Source: Aphelocoma coerulescens (lineage: Eukaryota > Chordata > Aves > Passeriformes > Corvidae). Taken from it: DNA of 64,000 nucleotides. This document shows, one piece after another, positions 1 through 12,720 of this stretch (position 1 is the stretch's first letter; every line of letters begins with the position of its first letter). The position numbers and the translations under genes are program-made. The notes beneath the pieces were generated by a model. That model saw nothing but the letters and a program-made list of their open reading frames with translations, had not been told where the DNA came from and ran no database searches. The stretch covers positions 33,392,001 to 33,456,000 of the forward strand of contig NC_091013.1 in NCBI RefSeq assembly GCF_041296385.1. Direction: 5' to 3'.

Positions 1-1624
1 GTGAGGGTCACAACCTGTTAATCTTGTTGGTTATCAGCAAAAACAGCAGGCAACCACCCACGGCTTTCCTAAAGCAAGCACCCAGAGCACCTTGCTTGCC
101 TTATGATTCATTCACAGAAAAGCACAACATAGCACTAAGGAATAGCTTTATCATGTGACAATCTCATTTCCTTCAGAGTTAGATGTATTCGGGTTTGTTT
201 GTTCTTTATTGTCATGGCTTTTACAACTTTTAAATGTCTCAATTCACTTTAATTAAACTCTAAGTGTAATAGATTGGATACCCCATGAACTTTCTAATTG
301 TGTGACTTGCTTGTATTTTTTTCTTGGACCTCACACTCTATTTTCAAAGCCTACATTACAGAGATTTAGAGTGGTTTTTTTTTTACTACTCAAGTCATAT
401 TTTTTGTAGATAAAACATTGTTCCACCTTTTCCCATATCACAGCCAGTTTTCCTTGGTAGGGAAGGATAACATATTTTTTATCCTGTTATATAACATGAG
501 CAGAATACTTAAGGTATCAGTATGCTGAAAGCATAATCCAGAAAATACAGAGTGAGCATCATGATAATTTGGCTACAGATTTGATTTATAAAGTAAAAAA
601 ATTGACCTTTTCACAAAGCCACTTCAGAAATAATGTTGGGTTTACCATCTTTATTCAGATAAAGTCAAAGAGAAAAAAAGTAACAGCTGGCCTATTCTAG
701 TAGTTTATTTATGTATAAAAGGATGGATGTGATTTTTGCTTTATAAGAAACACACTGGTTTTCTACTGGTAGCATATGTATTGTACAGCTTGCAGTGCCA
801 ATGACGTTAACAAAATCTTGAAAGTCATAAAACTTCTGTTCTGCCTGCTGTTGCTCACCTATTGTACTGTCAGAGAGAAGAATATATTATCCACTTCCCT
901 ATGAAGGAGCAGCAGTTGTTTGCACATGGAAGATTAGCATTGTATGGGATGCTTCCCTGCTGGCATGTAGAAGGTGTTAATAATCTAAAGAGTATGAACA
1001 GCTGTTGTCTTTACAGTAATTAGCATATTTCCTGATTGACTACACTATGCATTCGCTTTTCTTCCTTTTTTTTAACTGAAACTTGCATAAGAATAATCCA
1101 TTTATTCTTTTGTTGTTGTTGAGATTGTTTCCTATTTATAGACTCATAAAGTTCATAAAATGAACATAAAAATCAGAAAACAGATGCAGTGGCTCACAAG
1201 TACTGTTTTCTAAGATTTGGTATATTTTATCTTAATACCAACAATGTGAACAGCATTAAAATGTAAAGGGCTACCTCCACAGAAGAGCTCAGGAAAGAAT
1301 GAGAGCTGAAAAAATCATGTTTTTGAACCTTTCACTTATATATGGCAAAGTAAATACCAAGTCTGTGTGTCCAGGTTCTCTAGACAAGAGCACTGAGCAA
1401 CTTCAGGTCACTCGTATTACCTGGTAGAAAATACTGAAGAAACAACTGGATTTAACATTAGACATCTCTGAAATTGGTAGATGTGAAGTTTCAAGCCCAA
1501 GGAGCCCACTTTTTCAGCTCTTACTCTTACAAGAATTCTAATTTATTAAATTGCTCCATTGCCTGAAAGAATGAATTTTGAAATTGAGTAGGAAGAAAAC
1601 TTACAGTAAAAGCCTTCTGTCACG
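1..1624. other. AT-rich unique sequence, no gene seen
   Basis: No family-like open reading frame, RNA gene or recognisable repeat is visible. There are short T runs near 369 and 1068-1075 and nothing else that stands out. It reads as ordinary avian intergenic or intronic DNA. Confidence 0.6.
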
Positions 1625-1912
1625 GAGTCATAGAATCATTAAGTTTGGGAAAGATGTTTAAGATCATTGAGTCCAACTGTTAACCCAGCACCACCGTGTT
1701 TACCACTAAACCAGTTCAAGTGACATGTCCACACACCTGTTGAACACTTCCAGGGATGGTGATTCCAGCACTTCCTTGGGCAGCCTGTTCCAGTGTCTGA
1801 CCACTATTTCAGTGAATACTTTTTTCCTAATATCTAGTGTAATCCTCTGCCCAGTGCAAAAGGAGGCAGTCTCCTCTGTTCCTGGTTCTTTCTATTTACT
1901 CTTATAAAAAGA
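1625..1912 (-). mobile_element. CR1 LINE fragment, 3' end
   Basis: Read on the plus strand it opens with TCATAGAATCATTAAG, the reverse complement of a CR1 tail, followed by 'gatcattgagtccaact', 'aaccagttcaagtgacatgtcc' shortened by decay, 'cagggatggtgattccagca' and 'gggcagcctgttccagtg'. These are in the order expected for the CR1 3' region on the minus strand. It is 5'-truncated near 1912, as most CR1 copies are. The small open frames inside it are not genes. The 3' untranslated part resembles the copy at 41772-42754, so the two probably belong to related subfamilies. Confidence 0.88.
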
Positions 1913-3887
1913 CTTCATGAAAGGTATTTCCAGCAGAATAGATAAATTTGTTAAAACCTACTGTTTTGTTGGTATTTTGAGGGACAGTACACTTAGGAGA
2001 ATGTAATAGACTCCACCTTTTACAGTAAACACTATAGGGTAGTTGACAATGCAGTGCAGAAATAATATGCATGCAGAAGTTCTAGTGAATAATTTATATT
2101 TCCCATCTAACTTATCTTTCCTCAAGGAATTAAAATTCAGTGCTGAATTAGCTTCATGTTGTTGCAATGGGTCAGAGAGTTGTGATCATTGCTCCTCCCC
2201 AAAATGTTTCATTCTGTTGTCTCTTATTCTGTATAACTAGCAATAACATGCAATACTCTAATTTTCTTCTATGCGATCTCTGAGTCTTATTGTCTTGAAA
2301 ATGTTTCCTTTTCAGTACATGGCTCAAAAAAACCCCTACACGCCTACACCTACACCTAATCAGGTTAGGTTTGCAAATCTGAGAACAAATGGATTTAATC
2401 CAGCTGGAACTGATTGAGCATATAGTGTGTATTTAAAGTGCTATACTGGAACTTGCTAGTAGTTTCTTTATATAAAGATGAGCACACACTAAAAAATTCT
2501 CTTTTCTTTTTTTTTCCTTATCCATCAGCAATAATCCATCCTTGGTCTGGTTCTTATTTTTATTCCAATTAATCTCTTTAATTTCACAAACAATGGACTT
2601 GCTACTTAGGCCTACCCTCAGTTCACTCTGTCTCCTGCCTCCAGTTGTTGGAAGTTACGCCTTGAAGCATCATACATCTTTTCATATCCATTGTGTCCCC
2701 ATCTGGCATTTTGCCCATTGCACAAATTTCTCTTCAGATGCTGAGCTTGGATACAAGCTTGGAGCTAGTTCAAGTGCTTTGGTGATATTTTGGATTGCAT
2801 GGCATGGAAGATGACAGTGGAACTCAGGATTTACAAATCAGCCAGCTCTAAAGTAATGAGAGAGGAAGATTTATTCTATTTCAGAGACTCACAGGTATTA
2901 CAAAGCTCCAGTCTGCTCTCACTGAAGCCAACAGGAGCCTTTCCTTTGATTTTAATAGGAGCTGCATCAGTAGAGAGAGTGAAAGGAGAGATGTAATTTC
3001 TCAAAGTAATAGCCTTCTATCCCTTGCAAGGATAAACTATTCAGCTTTCCATCTCTCAGTGCTCTCTTGTAGGTCTCAGCATTTTTGCTAGCTTGAATAG
3101 CATCTGTTTCTATTAAGTCTTGTATACAATGTAGGGCCATTTGACTATTCACACTGGTATCAATAATATAATTACTCTTTTGAAAATATAACCAACCTGC
3201 ACAGAATTGAGGCTGGTAGCAGACAGGCATACTAATATCAAAAAAATTATTGAATTAAGCAATCATTTATGTAGGGACAATCTGGAGACAAAATACATTA
3301 GAGTTGTAGCTTTAAGCTAATAAAAGGATATTTCCCAAATCCTTATTCCTATAATCGACTTTAAAATATTTAATCTAATCTTAGAATTAATTTTACACTG
3401 TTAAAGTAAAGCTAAAAAAATCAATCATCTTCATACTGATTTTTTTAAACTAAAAATGTAATTCAACCTAGGTTAGAGTCATGTTTCCACTACAGCTATG
3501 CAATAAATTTAAGCAAACTCATCAATAAAAGGAGTCAAATGATATCCTCTTTAAAACCTAAATATGCAGTACTGCAATATTTAAGAACCAGGAGAGACCA
3601 GAATAGGAAGTGTCAGAGGACAAATTTCCTTGGCTCTTTCACTGGAAAAAAACTGTTTTGCTGAAAACCAGCAAGAAAAAATAGACTAATACATCTTGCA
3701 AACAAAATTGCTTTTTTTTTACTGGTTTCATTATTATTCCTCTTAATATCTCACCTGAAGATAAGTGGCACATTATAGAAAAGAAATGAGGTAGTTTATT
3801 CTTGTAGGTTCTGAGTCTTCCCTTTAATTTATTGTTGCTGTTTAGGAATTGTATTCTCCAATTTAGTGTTTGCACTGAAACTACTCC
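1913..3887. other. Unique sequence, no gene seen
   Basis: AT-rich with scattered short open frames of unrelated sequence. The only local structure I see is the CCTACA cluster at 2335-2370. No splice-flanked exon or known domain was recognised. Confidence 0.55.
2335..2370. repeat. Short CCTACA hexamer cluster plus mini-hairpin
   Basis: CCTACA occurs at 2335-2340, 2343-2348 and 2349-2354, followed by an inverted repeat with arms ACCTAA (2354-2359) and TTAGGT (2365-2370) around a 5-base loop. It is reminiscent of, but not identical to, the vertebrate telomere unit. Too short to be a telomere relic with confidence. Confidence 0.5.
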
Positions 3888-4283
3888 AAACCACGCGCCA
3901 TATGCTTACTCCCCCATCTCCCTCTCCCTTCCCTTGCAGGTGGCTGGAGAGGAAAATTTGAGGTACAAAAGGTAAAGGTCACAGGTTGAGATTAGAACAG
4001 TTTACTGGAATGAGCAATGAGGTAAGAAAATGAACAGTATTTAGCAGCAATATTAATAGCAAAAGTGTACAAGAGAGGCAAATAATCCCTATACAAGTGC
4101 TCACCACTATTCCATGCAGAGCCCAACAATATACGACTGTCACCACACAGTCCCAACCCAAAAGGGACCCCTTCTCCCATCCCCAGAAAATAACATGAGG
4201 TGGTATAGAATAACCTCCAGGTCCTGGCCATGCCTCCTCCTGGCTACTGCAAAAATCAACCCTGTCCTGGTTGGAACAGGACA
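3888..4283 (-). mobile_element. Degraded ERVL-type LTR, partial
   Basis: The order of landmarks matches an avian ERVL-type LTR in reverse: 'ccacgcgccatatgcttactccccc', then 'aggttgagattagaacagttta' shared with the copy at 25579-25920 ('gagctgagaacagttta'), an A/T-rich stretch, 'agtgctcaccactattcc', 'ggtggtatagaata' and a terminal 'ggttggaacaggaca'. The plus-strand right end (ACA at 4281-4283) fits the TGT start of the LTR on the minus strand. The left end begins inside the LTR, so the 3' terminus is missing and no target-site duplication can be tested. Family assignment is from remembered consensus and is moderate. The open frames on both strands here are incidental. Confidence 0.6.
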
Positions 4284-6896
4284 CCTATTAATTCACAGGT
4301 TGTTTACCCTACAGCCATCTATGACTTTAAAAACAACTAAATAATTTGTTTCAACCATCTCAGCCACTTATTGATAAACAGATATTGGCCTGGATTGGTT
4401 TTAAACATGTGAGAAAATGTCCAGAAAATACTGAAAGCCACAACGCTTGTGAACACAATTAGCAAAGACAGCAGGCCACCAGAGCTCTCTTACCGAGGTG
4501 GTGTTTTAATATGAGTGTAATGATGGTGCAATTATTTTCTGAAATAACTGATGGCTAATGTAGAGAAGCTTTTAAAAAAGAAGGTACAAAAGTTAAGCAA
4601 AGAGATATCAGCACGATTTATGTAAATTCATAATCTTTATAGCAAATGAGGCAAATATTTAAATCAGCGCCCACTCAGAAGTCCATAATCACCTCAGCAA
4701 AAGATAATAAGTAAAGGACCTTCTCTGTTTAAGCGAGTTGTGTGTATTGATGTTGTTTCACATAACACGTGTCAGGACTCAGAGTCCATCCATTCAGTAA
4801 GTACAGGACATGTACAGGACATTCACATATTCAGAGGGCAGCAAACAATGACAGTTCCGCAGGAGTCTCAGTTCAGTAAACTGTTTAAAGATGAGGTTAA
4901 CTGTCAGGATGCAAACAAACTGCCTTCAGATTGACAGTCACACATGCAAATGAAGGAATTTGCATCTGAAATAATGTAAATTATTTGTTTTGCCACTGAA
5001 AATTTGAGAGACTATATAAAGACACATAATAAAAGAGAAGGGGATCCCAGTACTCTTCTGCCATGATTTCATTGGCCACATCAGAGTAGTATTTTTTACT
5101 TTAAGGTCTGGCTAATTAATAATGCTAATATGGCTTACTCTAGGGCTGTTTCTATGTAAGTCCTCATAACCATCTGAACTCCAGGCAATAAAACATTAAA
5201 GTAACACAGGCTTTTCAACCTACCAGATGGGTATGTTTATATACACAGAGGCAGTACAAGCTCCACATATTAATTTTACCTCATCAAAGCCCTATTTTTA
5301 AGAGCTGAGGGACTTCATAAGTGTCAAGTCCTTGGCAGAGTTAGGATGATTTTATCTGAGAACAAGAGTATATTGACAAAAGGGGATTATTCAAGAGTTC
5401 TGTATATCTTCAAGGATTTAGCCCCATGCCCACTGCCAAAATCAGATGTATTGATTATATTTTTTTTTGTTTTTCTCCAGATAATTGCATCAACCCAAAC
5501 ATATTAGCATTTAGATAAGAGTTGTTCACATAGACCCAAATATAAAAGACAAGATTATTGGATGAAGAAGAAAGTAAGATATACCTGTGGTAATTAGAGA
5601 ATCATACATATCTTCAGTTTATTTATTTTTTGCAGAAAGAGAATGTGAACTTCAGGCTAAAAATGAAAGAAATCTTCAAGTTCACTGAATTCGTCTGTCC
5701 AAAGAAAGTAAAAAGGTTTATTTTCTATAAGAGAGGAAAAAGTAGAAAAGGTAGATATATAAGTAGTGTAGAGTATGTTAAAGGCTTTCAGCTGGTTGTT
5801 TATTTCTTCAATCACTTAGAGCAATAATTGGCATATAAAAATATATATATAATTAAATCAGAACCATCCATCATTGCAACACTTTTTGTAAGTTAAATAA
5901 ATTATTCAAAGTTCATGGCTTATTTCATATTACCTCGACACAGTCCTAGCATGTACTTACATTTCTCTCAGATCATAATACATGGACCCACACTAAATAC
6001 AACTAGTTTCTGTTTCCACTTTCCAGTTTCATCTCATCTGTTTAGAAAAACTTGTTGAGGTTTCATCTTTATATCATGCCCTTGCCAAGATGAGTCTTAC
6101 ATTTATAGCCTGGAGAAATATTGGTCCTACCTCATCCTGTCATTTCACTGTAATAAAATCCTTAAACACATGCATACCTTTCCTGTAATTCAGATAGTCT
6201 GTGTCAAGGCTAAGCTCTTTTAAGATTTTTCTTCATTTTGGGTTTAGCTGTATGGCTGAATTAAAGACCAAAATAAATACTGTTTTCCACTCAAGAATGG
6301 GTAATTGCAAAGGTTTTATATTTTCCATGTATTTCCATTTTATCTCTAGTGAATACCCGCAAGTCTTAAAACACTGGCATCATTTAAATTCAGGTGTCTC
6401 ATTTCAAGGCTCTCTGTAAAGCTGCAGTAACAACCTGCCCACGGCCAGTTATTTACTGATCTGACCATAAGCAACAAGCATAAAAGGCAGGTAGACTCAG
6501 AGTCAACCATAACAATGTGTCTCAAAAAACCTCTAGGCTGTCCAAGTCTTGTAGGACTGGCCTGTTTCAGGCAAATTTGATTGTCCAAGCCAATTTGTCC
6601 ATATCAATCCAGCCATGGCATCAAAAAGACATGCATATACAGCATAAACCTGGCTGCTCCCATGGCTGAAATCATTTTGCCCACACTAACATAGCTTTGG
6701 AGCAAGCCATTGCCAATATGAATTTTGTGTCACTCAGAAGCACGAAGAAGAGGCAAATAGCCCCCCTTCATGTGGTGTCCTTTTATGCCTACCTAATTCA
6801 AGATACCCTGTGTGTAAGACCTGCTGAATTCAGTGTGACTAAGGACATGCTCATTGATGAAGACCCTGAATAGTCAGGATTAGCTGTTCACTCCCT
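4284..6896. other. Unique sequence with candidate conserved block
   Basis: No gene or transposon recognised. The part around 4440-5010 has balanced, motif-rich sequence with paired octamer motifs and looks more like a conserved noncoding element than decayed repeat, but this is an impression only. Simple AT runs occur near 5460 and 5838-5855. Confidence 0.45.
4944..4965. promoter_or_regulatory. Inverted pair of POU octamer motifs
   Basis: ATGCAAAT at 4944-4951 and its exact reverse complement ATTTGCAT at 4958-4965 are separated by six bases (GAAGGA). Each is a perfect consensus octamer for POU/Oct homeodomain proteins. The inverted arrangement could bind two factors or simply be a small palindrome. 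An AT-rich homeodomain-like stretch (ATAATGTAAATTATT) follows at once. There is no gene nearby to assign it to. Confidence 0.4.
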
Positions 6897-7670
6897 CTAG
6901 GGCAGAGAGGCCCTGCAGAGGGACCTCAACAAATTAGAGAGATGGACAATCACCAACCATATGAAATTCAACAAGGAAAGTGCAGGATTCTGCACGTGGG
7001 ATGGAGAGCAGCACTCTGAAAAGGGATCTGGGGATCCTGGTCGATGGCGAGCTGAAGATGAGTCAGCAGTGCCCCGGCAGCCAGGAGGCCGGCCATGTCC
7101 TGGGGTGCACCAGGCACAGCATCGCCAGCCGGGCAAGGGAGGGGATTGTCCCACTCTGCTCTGCACTGGGGCGGCCTCACCTTGAATATTGTGTGCAGCT
7201 TTGGGTGCCACAATTTAAAAAAGACATTAAGCTATTAGAGAGGTTTCAAAGGAGGGACACAGTGATGGTGAAGGGCCTTGAGGGGAAGCTGTGTGAGGAG
7301 CATCTGAGGTCATTCGATCTGTTCAGCCTGGAGAAGAAGAGACTGAGGGGAGACCTCATTGTGATCTCCTGAGGCAAAGTGGAGAGGCAGGTACCAATCC
7401 CTTCACTCTTGTGACCAGTGACAGGGCCCAAGGAAACAACATGAAGCTGAATCAGGGAAAGTTTAGATTAAAGAATACTAAGTAAAATTTTTCACTCAGA
7501 GGGTGGTTGGGCGCTGGAACAAGCTCCCCCAGGGAGGTAGTCATGGCACCAAGCCTAATTCAAGAAGTGTTTGGACAATGCTCTCAGGCACATGGTGTGA
7601 CACTTGAGTTGTGCTGTGCATGATCCTGATGGATCCCCTCAGCATATTTCATGGTTCGATGATTCAATGG
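6897..7670 (+). mobile_element. CR1 LINE, longest copy in the window
   Basis: A 5'-truncated CR1 covering the C-terminal end of ORF2 and the 3' untranslated region. Landmarks in order: 'ccctgcagagggacctcaac', 'ctcaccttgaatattgtgtg', 'ttcagcctggagaagaagag', 'gggtggttgggcgctggaac', 'caagaagtgtttggacaatgc', and a decayed tail 'ggttcgatgattcaatgg'. The 3' region with 'ttggacaatgctctcaggcacatggt' matches the subfamily also seen at 13130-13328. The coding part is broken (see 6912-7372), so the copy is dead. Confidence 0.92.
6912..7372 (+). pseudogene. CR1 ORF2 C-terminal remnant (reverse transcriptase side)
   Basis: The translation shows the C-terminal part of the CR1 ORF2 polyprotein, which encodes an endonuclease and reverse transcriptase used to copy the element at the target site. 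LQRDLNKLERW and MKFNK lie in one frame (about 6912-6975). The reading then shifts between about 6990 and 7025 into another frame containing RDLGILVDGELKMSQQC, SREGI-like AREGIVPL, HLEYCVQLW, LLERFQRRD and LFSLEKKRLRGDL, and ends in a TGA at 7370-7372. The catalytic reverse transcriptase motifs and the endonuclease lie upstream of the truncation and are absent. The frameshift and missing 5' part make it non-functional. An open frame of 130 codons (6980-7372) survives but is only a relic. Confidence 0.85.
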
Positions 7671-8686
7671 TATTTATGTGTACGATTTGAAGTCTGAAAG
7701 GCATTTAATAAACAAGTCCTGGAAAAACCACACAGGAGTAAAATGGTGAACAAATCATATAGCAAAGCATATATTGATTCTATGATGAGAAAATAGACCT
7801 GAAGTCTTATTTTAGCCTTTCTTCCATGGGAAAACAAAATAAAATATATCTATTCTCCACCTGAGCTCCTATTTTGATAACTGCAGGAATGTTAGCATCA
7901 AAGAGTTTGATCCAAAGTTTAAAAGTTGTCCAAATCACACACAGACAGCTACCCACCAGAATCTTGTGAGCCCCACATGTTTATAAAATCAAGATAGAAA
8001 CTGAAATGGTAATTACAGAAGAGTGCTACATTAAATTAGATAAACTAAGCAGAATTTCTGCTTTGAGCAGCACAAAAATATCCCATTTCAGTGCTATTCC
8101 AGCTCTGAGTGAAGTAAGGTGCAACATTCTCAGTATTTCAAATTTGTTTTATAATTTCACCTTGTTTTTTCCCAAATCTGAAAAGCAGAATGTCTGAAGT
8201 TACTGAAATCAGGTTTTTTATGGTGACTTAGCTGTTTCTCCTCCACTTAAATATATTAATTCTGGTGTACTTACATTGTTAGGGCATTATAATCAGTTGA
8301 TGTTAATGTGCTTCTGACAACAAAGCAATACAGACAAGTGCTATCAAATTTTCCTCATGAAACCCTGAAGACATTTCTCAGATGTGTATGAAAGGGTTAA
8401 AGGAAAAACTCTATTCTCAGACTGGTTTTCTTTCTGTTCTCCTATTTGTCCATAAAGATAGCTTTAATTAGTACTTGCCTGGAAACAGTCTTCATGTGTA
8501 TTAAGTGTAATCAGTATGAAGAAAAGCTGATGAATAGTTATAAAAATAGCATCCAAACATCAAAGTCGCTTTCATAAGAAAAAATATTATTATATGAGAT
8601 CGTACAGAAGTGTTGCCATGTCACAATGAAGTGCTCTATCTGCATGTCACATTAACACAGCAATGGGAGCAGTGGTTAATTCATAC
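7671..8686. other. Unique sequence, nothing recognised
   Basis: AT-rich DNA with no recognisable coding, RNA or repeat signal. GATTCTATGATG at 7775-7786 resembles a CR1 tail but has no CR1 body next to it. Confidence 0.55.
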
Positions 8687-8800
8687 TCACAGAATCACAG
8701 AATCTCAGAACTGTTAGGGTGGGAAGGGACATCTGAAGAGTCCAATCCCTCTGCCAAGGCAGGGTCACCTAAAGTAGGTTACACAGACACTTTTTCAAGA
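8687..8800 (-). mobile_element. CR1 LINE 3' stub
   Basis: Plus-strand text TCACAGAATCACAGAATCTC followed by 'gggtgggaagggacatctga', 'agtccaatccctctgccaag' and 'cagggtcacctaaagtaggtt' is the reverse complement of a CR1 3' end. Homology fades by about 8800, leaving a stub of roughly 110 bp. The subfamily differs from the copies at 1625 and 41772 because of the 'ctctgccaaggcagggtcacc' segment. Confidence 0.85.
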
Positions 8801-9249
8801 TGCACACAGGGCAATCAGAGCTAAGCCTTATGTCTCAGATTAAATATCTCTTCATTTAAAATTTGTATTTCGATTATATTCATCCCACTTTCACGAGACA
8901 ACTAAAAAAAAAGGAAAAGAACAAATAGTTACATTTGCTCAATGCTTTAACTACATTGCCAGATTTCCAATCTTATAATTTTTGTAAGAGTGGGCATTGT
9001 CTTAATATCCTGCTCCTATCACTAAGTGATCAAATGAGAATCTACAACTTTTTAATTGGCATGTTTCTTGCCTTTGGTTAGGAACATATTTGAATACATG
9101 AAGCTGTATTCTGAGCTCATAACATACTGAATATAAATAGTCACAAAAACAGTATTTGAATTATTAGTTCTGTCTTTGGGAGATGTGAAGAGGAAGTTGC
9201 AGGAAAATGAAATGGGACTTGGAAGATCAAGATACCATTGAATTATATC

Positions 9250-9345
9250 CTATCTTTCTTCTGTACCATGGGAATTCAGTACCAACTTAGGTGGCTGTGA
9301 AGATGAAATGAAGAAAGGCGCTTATAAAGAGCTGTAAAACAGTAA
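9250..9345 (+). mobile_element. Possible MIR-type SINE remnant
   Basis: The run 'tttcttctgtaccatgggaa', 'ttcagtaccaac', 'ggtggctgtgaagatgaaat' and 'aggcgcttataaagagctgt' follows the order of the MIR 3' region (cctcatctgtaaaatgggg, tagtacctacc, gttgtgaggattaaatga, taaagcgctt). It is an old, diverged match judged by eye, so uncertain. Confidence 0.4.
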
Positions 9346-10442
9346 TTTTAGGTTTCTTACTAGAATTCTGGCACTGATGACTGGAAGAGGAATACATAAG
9401 TCCTGTTGGGTAGAGACATCTGCTTATTTCCTCAGAAGACCTGGGTTCGTTAATGGCTCAAATTGTGCCTTGAGAAGATGGGAGGGGACCAAAATGAGCT
9501 ACCTCTACCTACCTACTGCTTTTCACAAAGAAAAGCCTTTCAGGGAGATGGAGCGAGAACTGGAACTGGTTTCTAATCTGACAGCTCTACTTCTGCATTA
9601 ATGCAGTTTTGTGTTTGAGCTAGCAGCCACAGAGAGGGCATATCATTAATTCTTTATTCAGGTCCAAAGTTAAATGGTGCATTTATATCCACAAGATGCT
9701 AAAACCAAGCTGGGAGGTAAGATCTGATTCTGTGTACATCCAGCTTGGGCTCTTGTGCACCATACTCCCCAGTGCCCACAGCAGCGCCTGTGTTATCCAA
9801 CAGCTGCAAACTCTACAGGTTCTTGGTTTTTAAGCCCCAAAAAGTTACTCTTTTAAGTCATGATTCTGCTTTTTCTTGCCACCCTGGGGAGTTTTCTGGA
9901 TGCAAAAGGTAATGTTTTTGGGAGAGTACTAGGGACACACTCAGGTTTCACTCCCTCCTTGAATTGCGGGGGGATGTCCTCTGCAGAGTTTTTCCTCTTC
10001 TTTTAAGTAAAAAAGCAGTTGAACATACTTTGCAGGCAAATTGTTCAATCCCAACTCTGTAAGATGCAGCTCTTCATACAAAAAAACCATTCAAATTGTA
10101 TGCAATTTAATTACCCAGGCTTTTCAACTCCTGAGCCGAATCATTACATTCACTCTGGAGGCAAAATAAAGCTGTTTGCTTTTCTAAAGAGAAATGCTGC
10201 AAAATTCTACAAAACATACATGTGAATTAGTCTGCTTAGACTTTATCTGTTCCAGACAGTTCTGCTCTCCATGACTGATGGATTTTTCTAATATGGAGAA
10301 CTTACAGAGTTCTGTGTTCTTGCTTTGTCTTTTCATCAATGAATATCACAAGGGAATCCCAAAGTTTAGAACATGATGGAAATAGGTCACCTCACTTAAG
10401 AGACAGAATGGAAAGTAACTGTGTAACCAAATAACGAAAATT

Positions 10443-10468
10443 AAAACAAACAAACAAACAAACAAAAC
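10443..10468. repeat. (AAAC)n microsatellite
   Basis: About six copies of the tetramer AAAC in a row, ending in AAAACTTG. Confidence 0.9.
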
Positions 10469-11235
10469 TTGTATCATCGAACTCGGATGATAAATAAAAG
10501 CCAAAAGAGCTTTTAGGGAGGCAGTTTGTAGATCACAGTCAGTAGTCTGAAATCCAGATTTTGCATTCTCTCCCTGAATTTACTATTTGGACTCAGTATA
10601 CTCACAGCAGGCTCCTGTAAAAGACTGTTATTTCCCAAAATTTGGTTTGCACCACAGAAGTGGTGTGCCAGACTTTTTCAAAGACAGAATGTTTGACATA
10701 ATTAACATGATATAATAATTATTTTAATTTTTTAAACAAGTGTAGTTTCTGCATTTACCCACAGCCATTTTAGTAAAATTTATCCTGATTCCTATCAACA
10801 ACACATATACACATCCTGAAAACATATTTTTCTAGATGGGGGGGAAATGCACAACAGGGTTTTTTGTCTGTAAGGCCATTAACATCAATAGCATTGAACT
10901 TGCTTGTTCTAAGATCCAGTCCCACCTGGGAAGTTGAATGGTATGATGAAATTTTGTGCAGTTAACAGGCTATGATTAACAAAAGAGCAAAAGCAAGGTC
11001 TGTGTCTTCCTCTTGCTCCTTTGTTCTTCATTATGCAATGGATATATTCTCAAAAAGACTGTTAGGTTGAACAGAAACACAGCTGTCAACAGGAAAATAT
11101 GAAAAAAGAACATGAGTAGGCCTTCTAAAAGAGGTAGTTGTTAGGACATAACCATCACTATCTCCAGTCCTCTTTTTAAATCTCCCTGCTTTGTTTTTCA
11201 GGCATAAGAGGGTGAGATCTGCTGGGAATGCAAAA

Positions 11236-11259
11236 ATTACAAGTTATATTACAAGTTAT
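11236..11259. repeat. Exact 12-bp tandem duplication
   Basis: ATTACAAGTTAT occurs twice head to tail (11236-11247 and 11248-11259) with no mismatch. It looks like a recent replication slippage event. Confidence 0.85.
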
Positions 11260-12705
11260 ATCCCATCCTCCCAGCCAATGTCCTCTGCTGCTGTCCTGGG
11301 TCACATAATCTCTTTGCTTCATTTCTCTCTGAGTGAATTATAATAATAATAGTTAATTTTTGTGCTTTTAAAGGATGCCAGAGATTTCATTAGAATAATA
11401 TTTCTGCAGCAGCATGAAGGGAATAGTATCTGAGATAATCCTTTCTTTTATCGGAACCTTTTTTTAAGCATCATTTTTTCTTTTCAGTGTTAGTTCTTAT
11501 GATTTCTGTTCCTCCCTCGTGCCAAGTGACAGGTTCCTTCATGCTCCTTCACATTTCCGCTCTCTCTGTTTCATTCATGTTCATTTTTCTACCAACTGGC
11601 AGACATTCCTGAATGTTTAACTGCAAAAGCTAAGTTACCTCTCATATTCCTCTTCCAGCATTGCCAGCAACACTGTAGTATACCCATCAGAAGGAAGCCA
11701 TGGAAATTCCTTTTCCTTCAGCATTTCAACACTTCCTCTTTCTCTCTAGGCATTCAATGGCAACTGTCCTGTAAAAGGTCTTTGATTTGAAATATTTTCT
11801 ATTAAAAATATTACGACATGGTGTTCATTCTGATGAGCAACGCTGGCATTTCAGTCTGTAGTGTTTTACTGTGGGAAGTTAGAATCACCTTTGCAGTCCA
11901 AGGAATAAAATTAATGTAAACAGAGAGGTTAAGTCTCATTCTCAGAGCCTGAAGAAGTGGCTGTGCTGCTTATGCCTACACCTGAGCAGCCTAGGCCAGA
12001 GAAGTGAAATCTTGCTCTGGTGCGTCAGAGAGATATGAGAAAAAATAAGGAAAAAATAGGTTTTTTTCTTTTGCATTTTTTTTAAAATGAAAATAAACAA
12101 CAACAAAAAATTAACTGCCAAAAAGATCCCAGTATTGAAAATTAAGATTTATGAAAGCCAAGTGAATTAACCTACAGTACTTCAAAGAAGTAATTGGAGA
12201 AGAAAGATGAACTCTGTAAGATTTACCTAGAGTAATTTTGGTGGGAAAGGAAACTGTCTAGCTAGGTAAGCTAGCAGGAGCATAGTATATCTGCTGTTCA
12301 TCAGATTATATCTGTTCATTGGCTGTAACTGGTAAAGAGCAGCTACTTTTCATTCTTCTAATGTTAAGACAAGCCAATGACAATACCCAGGATATCCAAA
12401 GATGTTTATTAAACTGGGATTTGCAAATGTCATACAATTTATTATCTCTACTGGGCACCCAAGTGTTTCATTAAAGTCATGAAGATAAGATAGGACAATG
12501 AGCAAGAAGAGGAACATTTAAATAAAATATAAGGGAGCTTTCTGGCCCCAGGATGTTTCTAAACAAGATGCACTGGCATTAATTAAGACTCAGGGTTCTG
12601 GCCCAACTCAAAGAATGTGGTGCATTTTATAAATCAGACTGAGAACATATTTCAAATAAATTGTAAGAGAATCAATCACATTCATTGGTCTTATTTTCAG
12701 AGCAC

Positions 12706-12720
12706 AAAAAAAAAAAAAAA
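12706..12720. repeat. Poly-A run
   Basis: Fifteen consecutive A. No retrotransposon body was recognised upstream, so I call it a simple repeat only. Confidence 0.9.

Noticed and set aside
7775..7786. Second CR1 tail (GATTCTATGATG)
   Set aside because: The octamer-like text stands alone, with no CR1 3' region next to it on either strand.
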